A stretch of DNA of 64,000 nucleotides. It comes from Zerene cesonia (lineage: Eukaryota; Arthropoda; Insecta; Lepidoptera; Pieridae). Positions 26,301 to 35,325 of the stretch are shown here, in pieces; position 1 is the first letter of the stretch, and each line of letters opens with the position of its first letter. The DNA lies in contig NC_052116.1 of assembly GCF_012273895.1 (NCBI RefSeq), positions 4,402,001 through 4,466,000 of the forward strand. The letters are read 5' to 3'. The position numbers and the translations under genes were made by a program. The notes below the pieces were generated by a model. The model was not told where the DNA came from. It searched no databases and saw only the letters and a program-made list of their open reading frames with translations.

Positions 26301-26903
26301 TTTATTGTTTATAAACTACTAGCTAGCAAAGTAAAAATATACAGTCTAAGGATCTAACTGCAGTCTTCCCCCATGGGATAAAAACTACCCTATGTTCTTT
26401 CTTGTATCTCAAACTATCTTTACCAAATTCGTCTATATTTACTTGTATTTATGTACTGTATGGGCTATGGCGCATATGCATTACACATCAATCTCAATAA
26501 CGCATTTTCTTTTTAAACTTTTTATATCTACAAGTCCTGTCAGACCTAGACATTTTTTTTTTTTCAAGAGTACTCTACCTTTTAGAAAAGAAAAGCTTTT
26601 CATCATCCTAAGAATTGTAATAATGATTTCTACATTTATATAACCTTTGGGATTATATTTAATGAAAGTCCCTCATAAAACAATATTTCTCTATTTACAA
26701 ACACGACGTAAAAATGTTTTTTTTACTGGCTAAGTAATAAATGTATTTTTATAATAATGACAGAACGTTTCACGAGTTTTTAGTTTCTACTCACCTAAAA
26801 GTTTTTCTTTAAATTTATCTCTATCACAAGGTTCTTCTTGTGAAGTTACAGTTATACCACTGTATCTATCCGTAACACCATCAAAATATGCTGTAGATGT
26901 CAT
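23397..26903 (-). CDS. NUDT6-like Nudix hydrolase, copy A, four exons
   Basis: Predicted hydrolase of a nucleoside diphosphate linked to another moiety, with the N-terminal pre-Nudix domain of the NUDT6 family. Exons in order are 26903-26795, 26170-26079, 25744-25534 and 23773-23397. Intron phases are 1, 0 and 1, and the total is 262 residues. Visible landmarks are DRYSGITV near residue 12, a CIWFK strand, GFNFHHARDDF, YPHWKLPGGYVERGE (start of the Nudix box, across the last junction), REVKEET and HTHNAMFGNSDIYV. The Nudix box has Asn where the consensus has Gly (EETNV instead of EETGV); the metal-binding glutamates are kept. There is no targeting leader: the start Met lies almost at the domain edge. 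The last intron (1.76 kb) carries an R1 repeat. Copy B sits head to head about 1.9 kb away. The exact substrate cannot be told from sequence. Confidence 0.9.
23951..24226 (+). repeat. Dispersed repeat family R1, copy 3 (in Nudix A intron 3)
   Basis: GGCAACTGAGCTGGTGG, ATTCGCAGAGC, a purine-rich middle, GGGCCTCCGGCTCCCCCACT, GGTGTGGTACTACTCCGG and CGTGCTCAACTCCC follow each other as in the copies at 15021 and 16231. It is inserted antisense to the host gene. Confidence 0.75.
26344..26430 (+). repeat. Degraded retroelement tail in Nudix A intron 1
   Basis: CCATGGGATAAAAACTACCC followed by CTATGTTCTTTC and CTCAAACTATCTTTACC is a phrase I know from lepidopteran non-LTR element ends. This is recognition from memory only. 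Confidence 0.4.
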
Positions 26904-28804
26904 GATTTATTTTCTTTTTATATCACGAATCGCAAATGCGTGTGTGGCGTAACAAAAACTATTCCATTTAATCTCTGATTCTAATCATGAACTTGATAAT
27001 AGGTATTATTTTCTATAGTTGGGAGAGGTTAGAGCATGTTTCGCGAGTTCAAGGATGACACGTATATTTAATTAGTGTTTTGTTGCTCCTTATTTTAATC
27101 TATAGATAAATTAGATGCTAAAGAATTATTTTAATTCATTTTAATGGTATTTGATTAGTCACGCTAATTACTAATGCTAATTGTAAAATATTTTTTTGAA
27201 TTTCCTATTTAGGTACAAGTACAAAGAGTAGCATAATAATATGGCCATACATATACAAGTCATCCATAGTTCATTATGTTCATACTGCATACATCATACA
27301 TGACTCATGAGTCGTGCAGAATACAGATAAATACTACCACAGGGCACAGAATATATAAAATCACTATATCACTACATAGTATAAAACAATGTCACTTATT
27401 CTTTCCCTATGTCCCTTTTGTAAACTTAAATCTTTAAGACTACATAACGGATTTTGATGCGGTTTTGATAGATAGGGTGATTGAATAGGAAGGTTTATAT
27501 GTATGATAAAATTCATTAAATAGTGGCAAAAGACTGTTATTTTTGAGATTTCTTATATGATGTCGTTAATTATCAATGTTTTTCCGCTTATATTGCAAAC
27601 ACAGGCTGAACCCTACAGGATTTATCAAAATAATGTACTTATTATTTGCACACATTGAAAGGTCTACAGAAAACTCCGTGATGGTATATATTTTCTATCT
27701 CTTATGGATATCCCAAAATAATTTTTTTCTGACATTTACTTTTTACTACAAATATTTGCTAATTTAAACCAATACGGCATTAATTCTTATCCAATTAAAT
27801 AGCTTTAATGCATTGTTGATTTAAATAGATAGTAATATAGATTTATATGGTCCTTTACAGCACAAGATTTAAATTAATATTTTCGAAGATATTTCAGATT
27901 TCAAATTGTGGCGCAGTATGTTTTAATATACAACGTTCACAGTTTTTCTGTAGTGTATTTAATATCAGCATTGCACCCGTGCGAAGCCGGGGCGGGTCGC
28001 TAGTAATATATAAGTAGAAAAATACGTAGTTTTCTGTTTACGTACGTTATACCAACATATAAGTGTATAATCTAGTACGTGCAAACAGCTGACAGCACAG
28101 AGTAAGTAAAATACTACCACAGAGTATACTACATTATTAGCAGATCACAGAAACGATGTCACTGATTATTGATTTCACGCCATGAAAAATGTCCACGCCA
28201 AAAGTAACTATAAACTAAATTAGACATCAGCCAGCTAGATATTGTTAAAAATGATCACGAGTTGCTTCATTAATACTTCGAATTTACCCATATACACAAG
28301 AATTGTCCTTTGGTGAAACGAATGATTGTGTGTAGTCAAATTTACTCTAGCATTACTAACTATGAGTTAAATACTAATAGAAAACCTTTATACATAATAA
28401 TGTTCTCTACCTGCATACTCTGCTTTAAATAAATAAATATTTTTCCTTTTTAACAGAAGCAGTGAAGCAATATTGAAGAAGAGAAGACGATAAGAAGATA
28501 TATTTTTACTTTGTATCCTTAACGCGTGTCGCAACTGCATTATTCGTGATTACAGGCTATTTTATTTCTGTTCTTCTTAGAAAAACAAGTGTCAACACTT
28601 TAAGTATACACTATACGTACATAATGACATTGATGGTTGTGAGTCACAAGACACAACTTGTGACAAAACGTTGATACTTAACTGGATTAAAATTTAATAA
28701 AATAAACAGTGTACACCTTTAACATGAATATACTTTTGTATTTAGGTCTATTCTAATAATCATATAGCATATCATTAGACATTCGTTTATTTTCTCTAAT
28801 AACA
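26904..28804. other. Divergent region between the two Nudix start codons
   Basis: About 1.9 kb separates the start codons of copies A and B, so promoters for both must lie here. Most of the middle is a retroelement tail (27400-28005), so any once-shared promoter has been pushed apart. I see no clear TATA box for either gene and no coding sequence. 26904-27000 and 28700-28804 are the likely proximal promoter zones. Confidence 0.5.
27400..28005 (+). repeat. RTE-type retroelement 3' region
   Basis: It includes ACTACATAACGGATTTTGAT, GCGGTTTTGATAGATAGGGT, GAAGGTTTATATGTATGATA, GCAAACACAGGCTGAACCCT and ends GTGCGAAGCCGGGGCGGGTC followed by GCTAGTA. This order of phrases is typical of a common lepidopteran RTE element tail. 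The copy is 5'-truncated and encodes no protein. Confidence 0.7.
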
Positions 28805-30218
28805 ATGTTTATTAGATTTATTTGTAGTACAGTAAATGATGCTTTGATGAGGAGACAAAATAGGTAACAGGGGTTAACGAAAGTCTTGTGTTGTCATGAA
28901 ATATGTATAAATTATTAACTTTTTGTCAACTATCATGATATGAAATTATTGCAGGCTTATTTCTGTTATAAGAACATGCCATTCAACGAAATATGTGTTC
29001 AACGCCGAACCTGATAGATTTAAGGGTATAACAGTTGATTTGGTTGATGTAAAATACTGCAAGGATGATTTTTTGATAAAATTAGACGGTAATTTAATTT
29101 GCTTTCATTGAATAAGTTAAAAAAAAAGTGCTTTTAAAATATTTCTAATTTTATAGATTCTTTAAAGCAATGGCATGAAGAGGGGAAGAGGTGCATATGG
29201 TTTAAAATTCATATAGAGAGTTCTGAGTATGTTCCTCTATTGGCAAAGGTAATGGTGTCCTTAAATGAATATTAGCTATTAGCTAGCTTTTTATTAGTGC
29301 TTGTTTCACTTATTTTTACAAAGTTTGGTATCCTTAGAAAGGTTTTCATTTTCATCATGCTAGAGATGACTTTGTGATGATGTATAAGTGGCTTCCGTTG
29401 GACTCGACTCCAAATTTACCACCAGCAAGTCATACAAATCTTGGTGTGGGTGCTCTGGTGTTGAATGAAAAGCATCAATTATTGGCGATATCAGAGAAAC
29501 ATTATAATTACCCTCACTGGAAACTGCCAGGTGGCTATGTAGAGAGAGGTACATACAATTTTTAATATTTCCTCAGCTATATATTATAATTGGGTAAAAC
29601 ATTAGTACATTGACTAGTATTGTTTATTGAGATTAAAATATTAATTGAACCAATTTAGAAATTAAAAACTTTTTAATGGATTTTAAACTCGATTTATTTA
29701 TTATATTATTAACCCGACGTTTTGAACACTTTACAGCGAGCGTGGTCACGGGGAGACTCAGACACCTCAGTCTAAATGTATAATACTTGCGTAAAATCAA
29801 ATACAAGAAAATGCTAATTGAACCAATTTATATTTTAGGAGAAGACATTAAAGATGCTGCTGTGAGAGAAGTAAAAGAGGAAACAGGAGTTGATTGTAGT
29901 TTCGAATCAATAATTACATTCAGACACACTCACAATATGATGTATGGTAACTCAGATATTTATATTCTAATGATGATGAAAGCTATCACAGAAGATATTG
30001 TACAATCACACAGAGAAGTGAAAGAATGTAAGTGGATGGCTATAAATGAATATACAAACCATCCACATGTACATGAATTCAATAGATTGGTTGTGAAAAA
30101 TGCACTTATGTATAAGGATAGAAACTTTAAACTAGATATTAAGCAGAAAACAGTGACTTGGCCCACTGCAACAAGAGTTATGAATTATTTAGTACCTTCA
30201 GGTTATGAGTTGCATTGA
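28805..30218 (+). CDS. NUDT6-like Nudix hydrolase, copy B, five exons, mitochondrial-type leader
   Basis: Paralogue of copy A with a complete Nudix box. Exons are 28805-28863, 28955-29088, 29157-29248, 29338-29548 and 29839-30218, with phases 2, 1, 0 and 1, giving 291 residues. The third and fourth exons have exactly the same lengths (92 and 211) as their partners in copy A. Landmarks are DRFKGITV near residue 38, CIWFKIHI, GFHFHHARDDF, YPHWKLPGGYVERGE, REVKEETGV and a TFRHTHNMMYGNSDIYI strand. The first exon adds about 30 residues that are rich in Arg, Ser and hydrophobics with few acids (MFIRFICSTVNDALMRRQNR), which looks like a mitochondrial presequence; this is inference. The start was chosen because exon 2 has an in-frame stop just upstream, so an earlier exon is required, and this one joins in phase. 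A small insertion sits in the last intron. AATAAA lies at 30294. Confidence 0.88.
29642..29830 (+). mobile_element. Short retroelement insertion with 16-bp target site duplication (Nudix B intron 4)
   Basis: TAATTGAACCAATTTA occurs at 29642-29657 and again, identical, at 29815-29830. Between the two lie about 157 bases containing AACCCGACGTTTTGAACACT and GCGAGCGTGGTCACGGGGAG, a phrase I know as a lepidopteran repeat. The direct repeats fit a retroposition target site duplication. The right-hand copy directly abuts the splice acceptor of the last exon (29831-29838). Confidence 0.7.
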
Positions 30219-30293
30219 AGAAAAGATATTTTTTTATTTATTTTACATGGAAGGGTATTGCTTCAGCAAATTTGGACTATGTATATATTTAAT

Positions 30294-30299
30294 AATAAA
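30294..30299 (+). terminator. Polyadenylation signal for Nudix B
   Basis: AATAAA about 75 bases after the stop codon of copy B. Confidence 0.55.
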
Positions 30300-31227
30300 T
30301 ATTTATGTTTTGTGAATATAAATAATGAATTTTAAATATTTTGGTAATGGTATTTTTGTTCATTCAATTTAGTTATATTATCCTACTTAATCATACAAAC
30401 CTACATACTTCAGCATGCTGAAATTTAGAAAAGATGATTTCTGTCTTGAATATTAATCTAAGTAGGTACAGTAATTTATTATTAGGTATTACATATTATA
30501 TACTTTTAACCAACTTAAAAAAAAACAGGAAAAGTTATCAATTTGACGGTTTTTTTTGTTACTTCATTACTTTTCCCAGTTAAATGTAACTGATTTTTAT
30601 GATTCTTTATTTGAAAGCTGTTGCCTACCATGGTTCCATTTAAGTTTGGTTTAATTCTGATAATTTGAAGGTGGTTTGGGTCTTTTGAAAAAAAAAAAAA
30701 TTGCACGACAGCACATACAAAAACTAAATGATTACTGGTTACTGCAGGTTGTTGAAAAATCTGTTGTATTGTTGATGGGTTATATACTATTTATAAATGA
30801 AAAGAAATATTTCTTCCTCCTTGTGCTTGCAGTTCATACTTAGTGACGCGCCCTCTATATATAAGGTTTGTATATGTACTCTATATTTCTATAAATTTCC
30901 CTGTTGAATATTTATTCTACAAGCGTTCTTAAAATAGATTTCCTTAACACGTCTTGTATGTGTTCTACCAAGGAACGGTAGTTCCGTTTAAAGTTTTGTA
31001 CGTAAACAAAAGCGTAGCTTAGAATATTAAACATGTAATACCTACATCAAGGTGGTAGCTATTTAGACTTGTTGCCGGAGGTTCATATCCCTTTCCTTAC
31101 CCGTCCCAGTACATTCCTTTATTCCTGTGTAAATGGAAATGATCCAAGTATGAACGATGTTAAAAATGTATTAATTAGTTTATAGCTAAAAATTTATTAT
31201 TGAATGAAAAACAACTGTATTCTTCCG
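30300..31227. other. Intergenic DNA, no gene seen
   Basis: AT-rich, without exon or RNA gene. A run of A at about 30688-30700 may mark the end of an old retroposon. Confidence 0.5.
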
Positions 31228-31345
31228 TGCCCGCCTCATTGGTGCAGTGGTTAAGGAAATTGATCAGCGAAACAGATGTATATTTTCTACCCCATATCCC
31301 ACTCAGAACACGGGACTTCACAATAATGTCTCGAACATAAAAAAT
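31228..31345 (+). repeat. tRNA-derived SINE fragment
   Basis: GCCTCATTGGTGCAGTGGTT followed by AAG matches a tRNA A-box (TGGNNNAGTGG). About 40 bases on, CGAAACAGATGTA and CCCATATCCCACTC stand where a degraded B-box and tail would be. It cannot fold as a full tRNA, so I call it a SINE head. Confidence 0.55.
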
Positions 31346-31577
31346 ACAAGAAGAAATCAATATTTTATAGTATAACGTGACGTATTCAATTCTATGGTGA
31401 ACAGATATTGAAGCTAAGTATATTTGTATAACAATAAGAGGTCATCTCTTTATGATATATATTGATAGATAATAACACTGACTTACGAATTCTTTTAGGG
31501 TTTAGCTAACACATCCTAGCATCATAGCTCCATAACACATCTCTGGTAGAAAAGAACCTATTCATTCATATAAATAT

Positions 31578-31761
31578 ACTAGCTGCACCCGGCAAACGCT
31601 GTTCTGCCTTACTCTTATCATTTGGGAGTATGAAAAATAGACGTTGGCCGATTCTCATAGATACCGTATAAGCACAAAAAATTTCATCAAAATCGGTCAA
31701 GCCGTTTCGGAGGAGTATGGCAACAAAAACTGTGACACGAGAATTTTATATATTAGATTAA
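31578..31761 (+). repeat. Dispersed retroelement tail, family R2, copy 1
   Basis: CTAGCTGCACCCGGCAAACG, CTGTTCTGCCTTACTCTTAT, AATTTCATCAAAATCGGTCA and AGCCGTTTCGGAGGAGTATG follow each other. The reverse complement of 48436-48619 shows the same words in the same order. Confidence 0.7.
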
Positions 31762-32295
31762 TATCTACTCTTTGCCCTTTGGCACCCTTAATGTCATCTT
31801 AATTTTAATCGTTTAACTTAACACCTTTTTCGAAAATCTTTAATTGGTGCCAAATTATCTTACAATGCTTTAGAGATAAGTATGTGTTTTAATTTGGCTT
31901 CTTGGACTGCATTGCATATTATTATGGAAAAAGAAACTGAGATTTAGGCGCTAAAAATAAATTTGAAAAAATTCTTTAAATACCTCGAGTTTCGTTGCAA
32001 AATAAAGATTTTTAACGGTGATGTGTATGTTTATAGATTTTATAACTCGTCACATTTATAATAGAAAATTAAAAAAAACAGCAGTCGGATTTTTGGTTTT
32101 ATAAAAATAATTCTTATTTTTCCTGTTTAATTGTGTATACTTTATATTGTATAATAAGCCCTATATAAATAAATATAGTCAGATATCAGATTATGCTTAA
32201 ATATATGTTTATATTATTACTAGCCACACCTATATGTACATACGTGGAAAAATATTAGAATTGATAAATATAAATTATAATATGATAGCAGATTT
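31762..32295. other. Intergenic DNA, no gene seen
   Basis: AT-rich stretch with no coding pattern. It would include the 3' untranslated part of the small minus-strand gene that ends at 32296. Confidence 0.45.
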
Positions 32296-34516
32296 TCAAC
32301 TGTAGTTCAAGTTATATTTGTCTTTTCCTTCTGGACTACAATTCATTTTTGGCATGAATGCTCGAGTGATTTGTTTGCATTTTGCCATAATTCCTTTCCC
32401 GTTCTTCTTTGTAGATCCCTGTAACAGAAATAATGTAGGTACATAACACAGCTGCGTAAATCGAGATATTTCAACGAATAGAACTGCTAATATTAATATT
32501 GCATAAACCTAAATAAATCATATGCCACTGTCCGGTATTGTAAAAAGTAATATGAAGTTTGTATACTTTAAAATTTTAAATAGAGATGTAGCTGTGTAGG
32601 TCCTTTATACCCACTGAAGGTCTTGCAGTAGTTGTGAATCTATTTCTCATGGTTCTTAATCTATCAATAATATCCAATGACCCTGACACAAAATACTCAT
32701 ATACAAATTAGCTATATTTTTGAAGTGAAACTTCTTAGAATCGTTGTGATTTCAAACCTGATGCAACGGAAAAAACGACGGGTAAGAGACAAAATACAAA
32801 AATTGTGACAGTGTTGAATGAAGCCGGCAAAGAATGACAGAAATATACGTACTATTTTATTCATTCTTTGTCGATTTACTGAAGTTTCACTTCTATCGTG
32901 TGTGAATCGCACACACACCTTTTTTTGTTTCTTTGCCTGTTCAAGTACCTTTATTCATATATACCAACACATTATTATCTAATTGTTTATGGGCGGTGCT
33001 GTTCGGTTACCCTCAGGCGACTCACCAGCTCCTTTGCCAACTGTCTCATAAAAATAGTTTATGTTTATATAAATTATTCTTAATATAATAGGTTTCAATG
33101 AAAACTGTTTGTCACATTCTTTATGAATACTTATCATTAGGTTTAGGTACTAATTACTTATTACTACAAAGTATATTAAGAACAGCACTATGATATTCTC
33201 GAATATTAATTAAACCGTGTTTTGCAAGCAGTTACAATCAATTTCACGTTGAGCAGTGGCGTAACTATGTCTATAACCCCGTGGCCAATTCATCGGTTAG
33301 GGTCCACGGTAAAGACACTCAACCGTCTCCTCTATTTAGTTCTTTTAGAAATTTAGTCGCTTTTTTTGATATAAAGGACCTGAACCGTCACAGAGCGCCC
33401 ATGTCCCTGTGTGGGAACTTATACGGGCTGATGGTGATGATGATGACTCCTAGAATTTTGTGATCACTATACATTGTAATAATTAATAAAGCTTTCTGGC
33501 TTATTGACGCTCCTTTGGTGACCCCGTAAAATAAATAATTTAATATAATAACAATGATTATTCAGTATTATATATATTACAAAAAAAAAAAAAAAACGAT
33601 TGATAGATAATTTTATTATCGAACGTGTTTATCTTTTATACTTAGCTATGTCTTCTATCTGGGCTTATCTTATTCACTGTCATTTTATCAAAATAACAAA
33701 AAAAGTTAAGACTCCAGTCACAGAATAATAAATACAATTCCAGAAACTATAAATATACCTACATACACTTACACACATATGTAAATTATTTATTAAATGC
33801 ATGCAATTGATGTGTATTATGTATTTTATATAAATTCATTCATTAGTATTATGTACGTTAACGGATACACAATACTTTAACGGATTTAAAACGCGGTTTA
33901 TTTACACATCTATCATATTTCAGTGTGGCTTTAGAAAGTTAAGTGTATTTTTTGTCTTTTGTGTCGAATATTGCGAGCCACAAGGCCGACGCGACGTTAT
34001 ATTGATGCAAATGTTTTAACAATAGCCTTCGTGCGTGTAAGGCGTAAGTAGACATACAATTTTGTCATTCTATACAAATGAGATCAATATAGCAGATGTT
34101 AATAGATATAATTCCTTGTAATTTATAAAATACCGTATTATTCAGTAATATACATAGACATATTTTGATTAAATAAAGCATTGAAACATTCATTTTACTT
34201 AACAAGAACCCAGTTAACAAGAAATCATAACAAGTTCAACATTTCAACAATCATCAACATAAAGTGTATTTTGTAGTGACAAAGTTTAAACAGAGGTGTT
34301 TTTATATGTAGGTATTTGTACTGCAAAATAAATTTAAAAGTATTCGTTCAATGGCATCTCATCAACTCGTTGACACGGCTTCTTGTAAAAAAAGTTAATT
34401 CTTACCTCCTTTATTTCTGATCCTTCATGTTTGAGAGTAAAGTATAAAGAGAAGCTCATAAACAATAGTTTTAATGTTATTGCCACGGACACCACTATTA
34501 TGAAAGCATATGTCAT
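32296..34516 (-). CDS. Putative two-exon gene for a 77-aa protein with N-terminal membrane segment, function unknown
   Basis: Exon 1 is 34516-34406 (37 codons) and ends at a strong donor (AGGAG before GTAAG). Exon 2 is 32418-32296, after the acceptor CTGTTACAG, and ends at TGA. The intron is phase 0 and the joined frame is open. Residues about 3-28 are hydrophobic (starting MTYAFIIVVSVAITLKLLFM), giving a signal anchor or signal peptide. The rest is basic and polar with two cysteines (AKCKQITRAFMPKMNCSPEG). No family is recognised. TATAAG at 34554-34549 lies 33 bases before the ATG, so the 5' leader would be very short if that box is used. The 2-kb intron contains repeat pieces, and another exon could hide in it. 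The evidence is splice sites, phase agreement and amino-acid pattern only; it may be a chance join. Confidence 0.42.
32986..33050 (-). repeat. Dispersed repeat family R1, fragment copy 4
   Basis: The reverse complement reads GTTGGCAAAGGAGCTGGTGA, GTCGCCTGAGGGTAACC and CACCGCCCATAAAC, the start of the family seen at 15021, 16231 and 23951. Confidence 0.65.
33255..33540 (+). repeat. Probable dispersed repeat
   Basis: AGCAGTGGCGTAACTATG, then a CCCCGTGGCC word, CCATGTCCCTGTGTGGGAAC and a (GAT)n patch. The opening phrase is one I associate with lepidopteran SINE-like repeats. No second copy is visible in this window. Confidence 0.35.
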
Positions 34517-34548
34517 GTTTCGGATTTTATTTTGAACTCAACAAGTGT

Positions 34549-34554
34549 CTTATA
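34549..34554 (-). promoter_or_regulatory. Candidate TATA box for the 77-aa gene
   Basis: TATAAG on the minus strand in the context CACGTGTATAAGACAC. It is 33 bases upstream of the proposed start codon. This is tight, so it may be fortuitous. Confidence 0.25.
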
Positions 34555-35325
34555 CACGTGCACCGCTTACAACAGCACCAAGTAACTGGTTACGAATGCT
34601 GATTTTTACCAAAGCAATTGTAATCACGGTTGATAAATATCATTGGAGCTGGCTGTTTTTGAATTCTCGTGTCAATAGCATTAAAAATGTTTTATAATGT
34701 GTTCACGTTCAAATGTCAGTTCTATTGAATTTCATATGACAAAAATCAATTAACATTCCTTTACCAATTTACAAAGCTACGCAATGGAAAATTATACAGT
34801 AATTATTATCTTAATTTGGACAGAAAAAAGAAGGACAATTCGTTTTCTTTAATTAAATATGACCCTAGGTTCATCAATATTTCATTTAAATATACGATAT
34901 AAAGGTATAACTGTGGAACTTGATCCATTCTGGAGTAAACTATTATACCTAATACAACCAATAAGTCACAGTCAAAATTCAGACCGGTGTCTAACGTTTT
35001 TCGTTCATTAGATTAACAAATTAATGCCAGGAGATGTCAATTTGGTCAGATATTACCAAAACGAAGTGCTTGTCTGTACCAAGTCGAAACTAGTTATATC
35101 GAAATTAGGCACAGGAGTAAGAGTTTGTTTTACGGGAAAATGTAACCGATTCCGTTATTTTAATGTTGATCGTGGCTATATTTTTTCACGATCACTTTAA
35201 ATTTTAACCCAATATCTTGAAGCAATCGTATAAACATGTAAAAAATCCCTGGTTTGTCAATAATGTCTTTCTAAAAAGAATTATTACTTACATGTTTGTA
35301 CTACTGACATCAGATATGACAGTAG
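34555..35325. other. Intergenic DNA, no gene seen
   Basis: AT-rich stretch between the 77-aa gene and the duplicated contig end. No coding pattern. Confidence 0.5.

Noticed and set aside
23397..30218. FGF antisense arrangement as known for vertebrate NUDT6/FGF2
   Set aside because: No FGF-like coding sequence is visible on the opposite strand of either Nudix copy.
32712..32918. 68-codon minus-strand frame in the intron of the 77-aa gene
   Set aside because: It has no clear acceptor or donor in phase, and the residue mix is not convincing; it could still be an extra exon.
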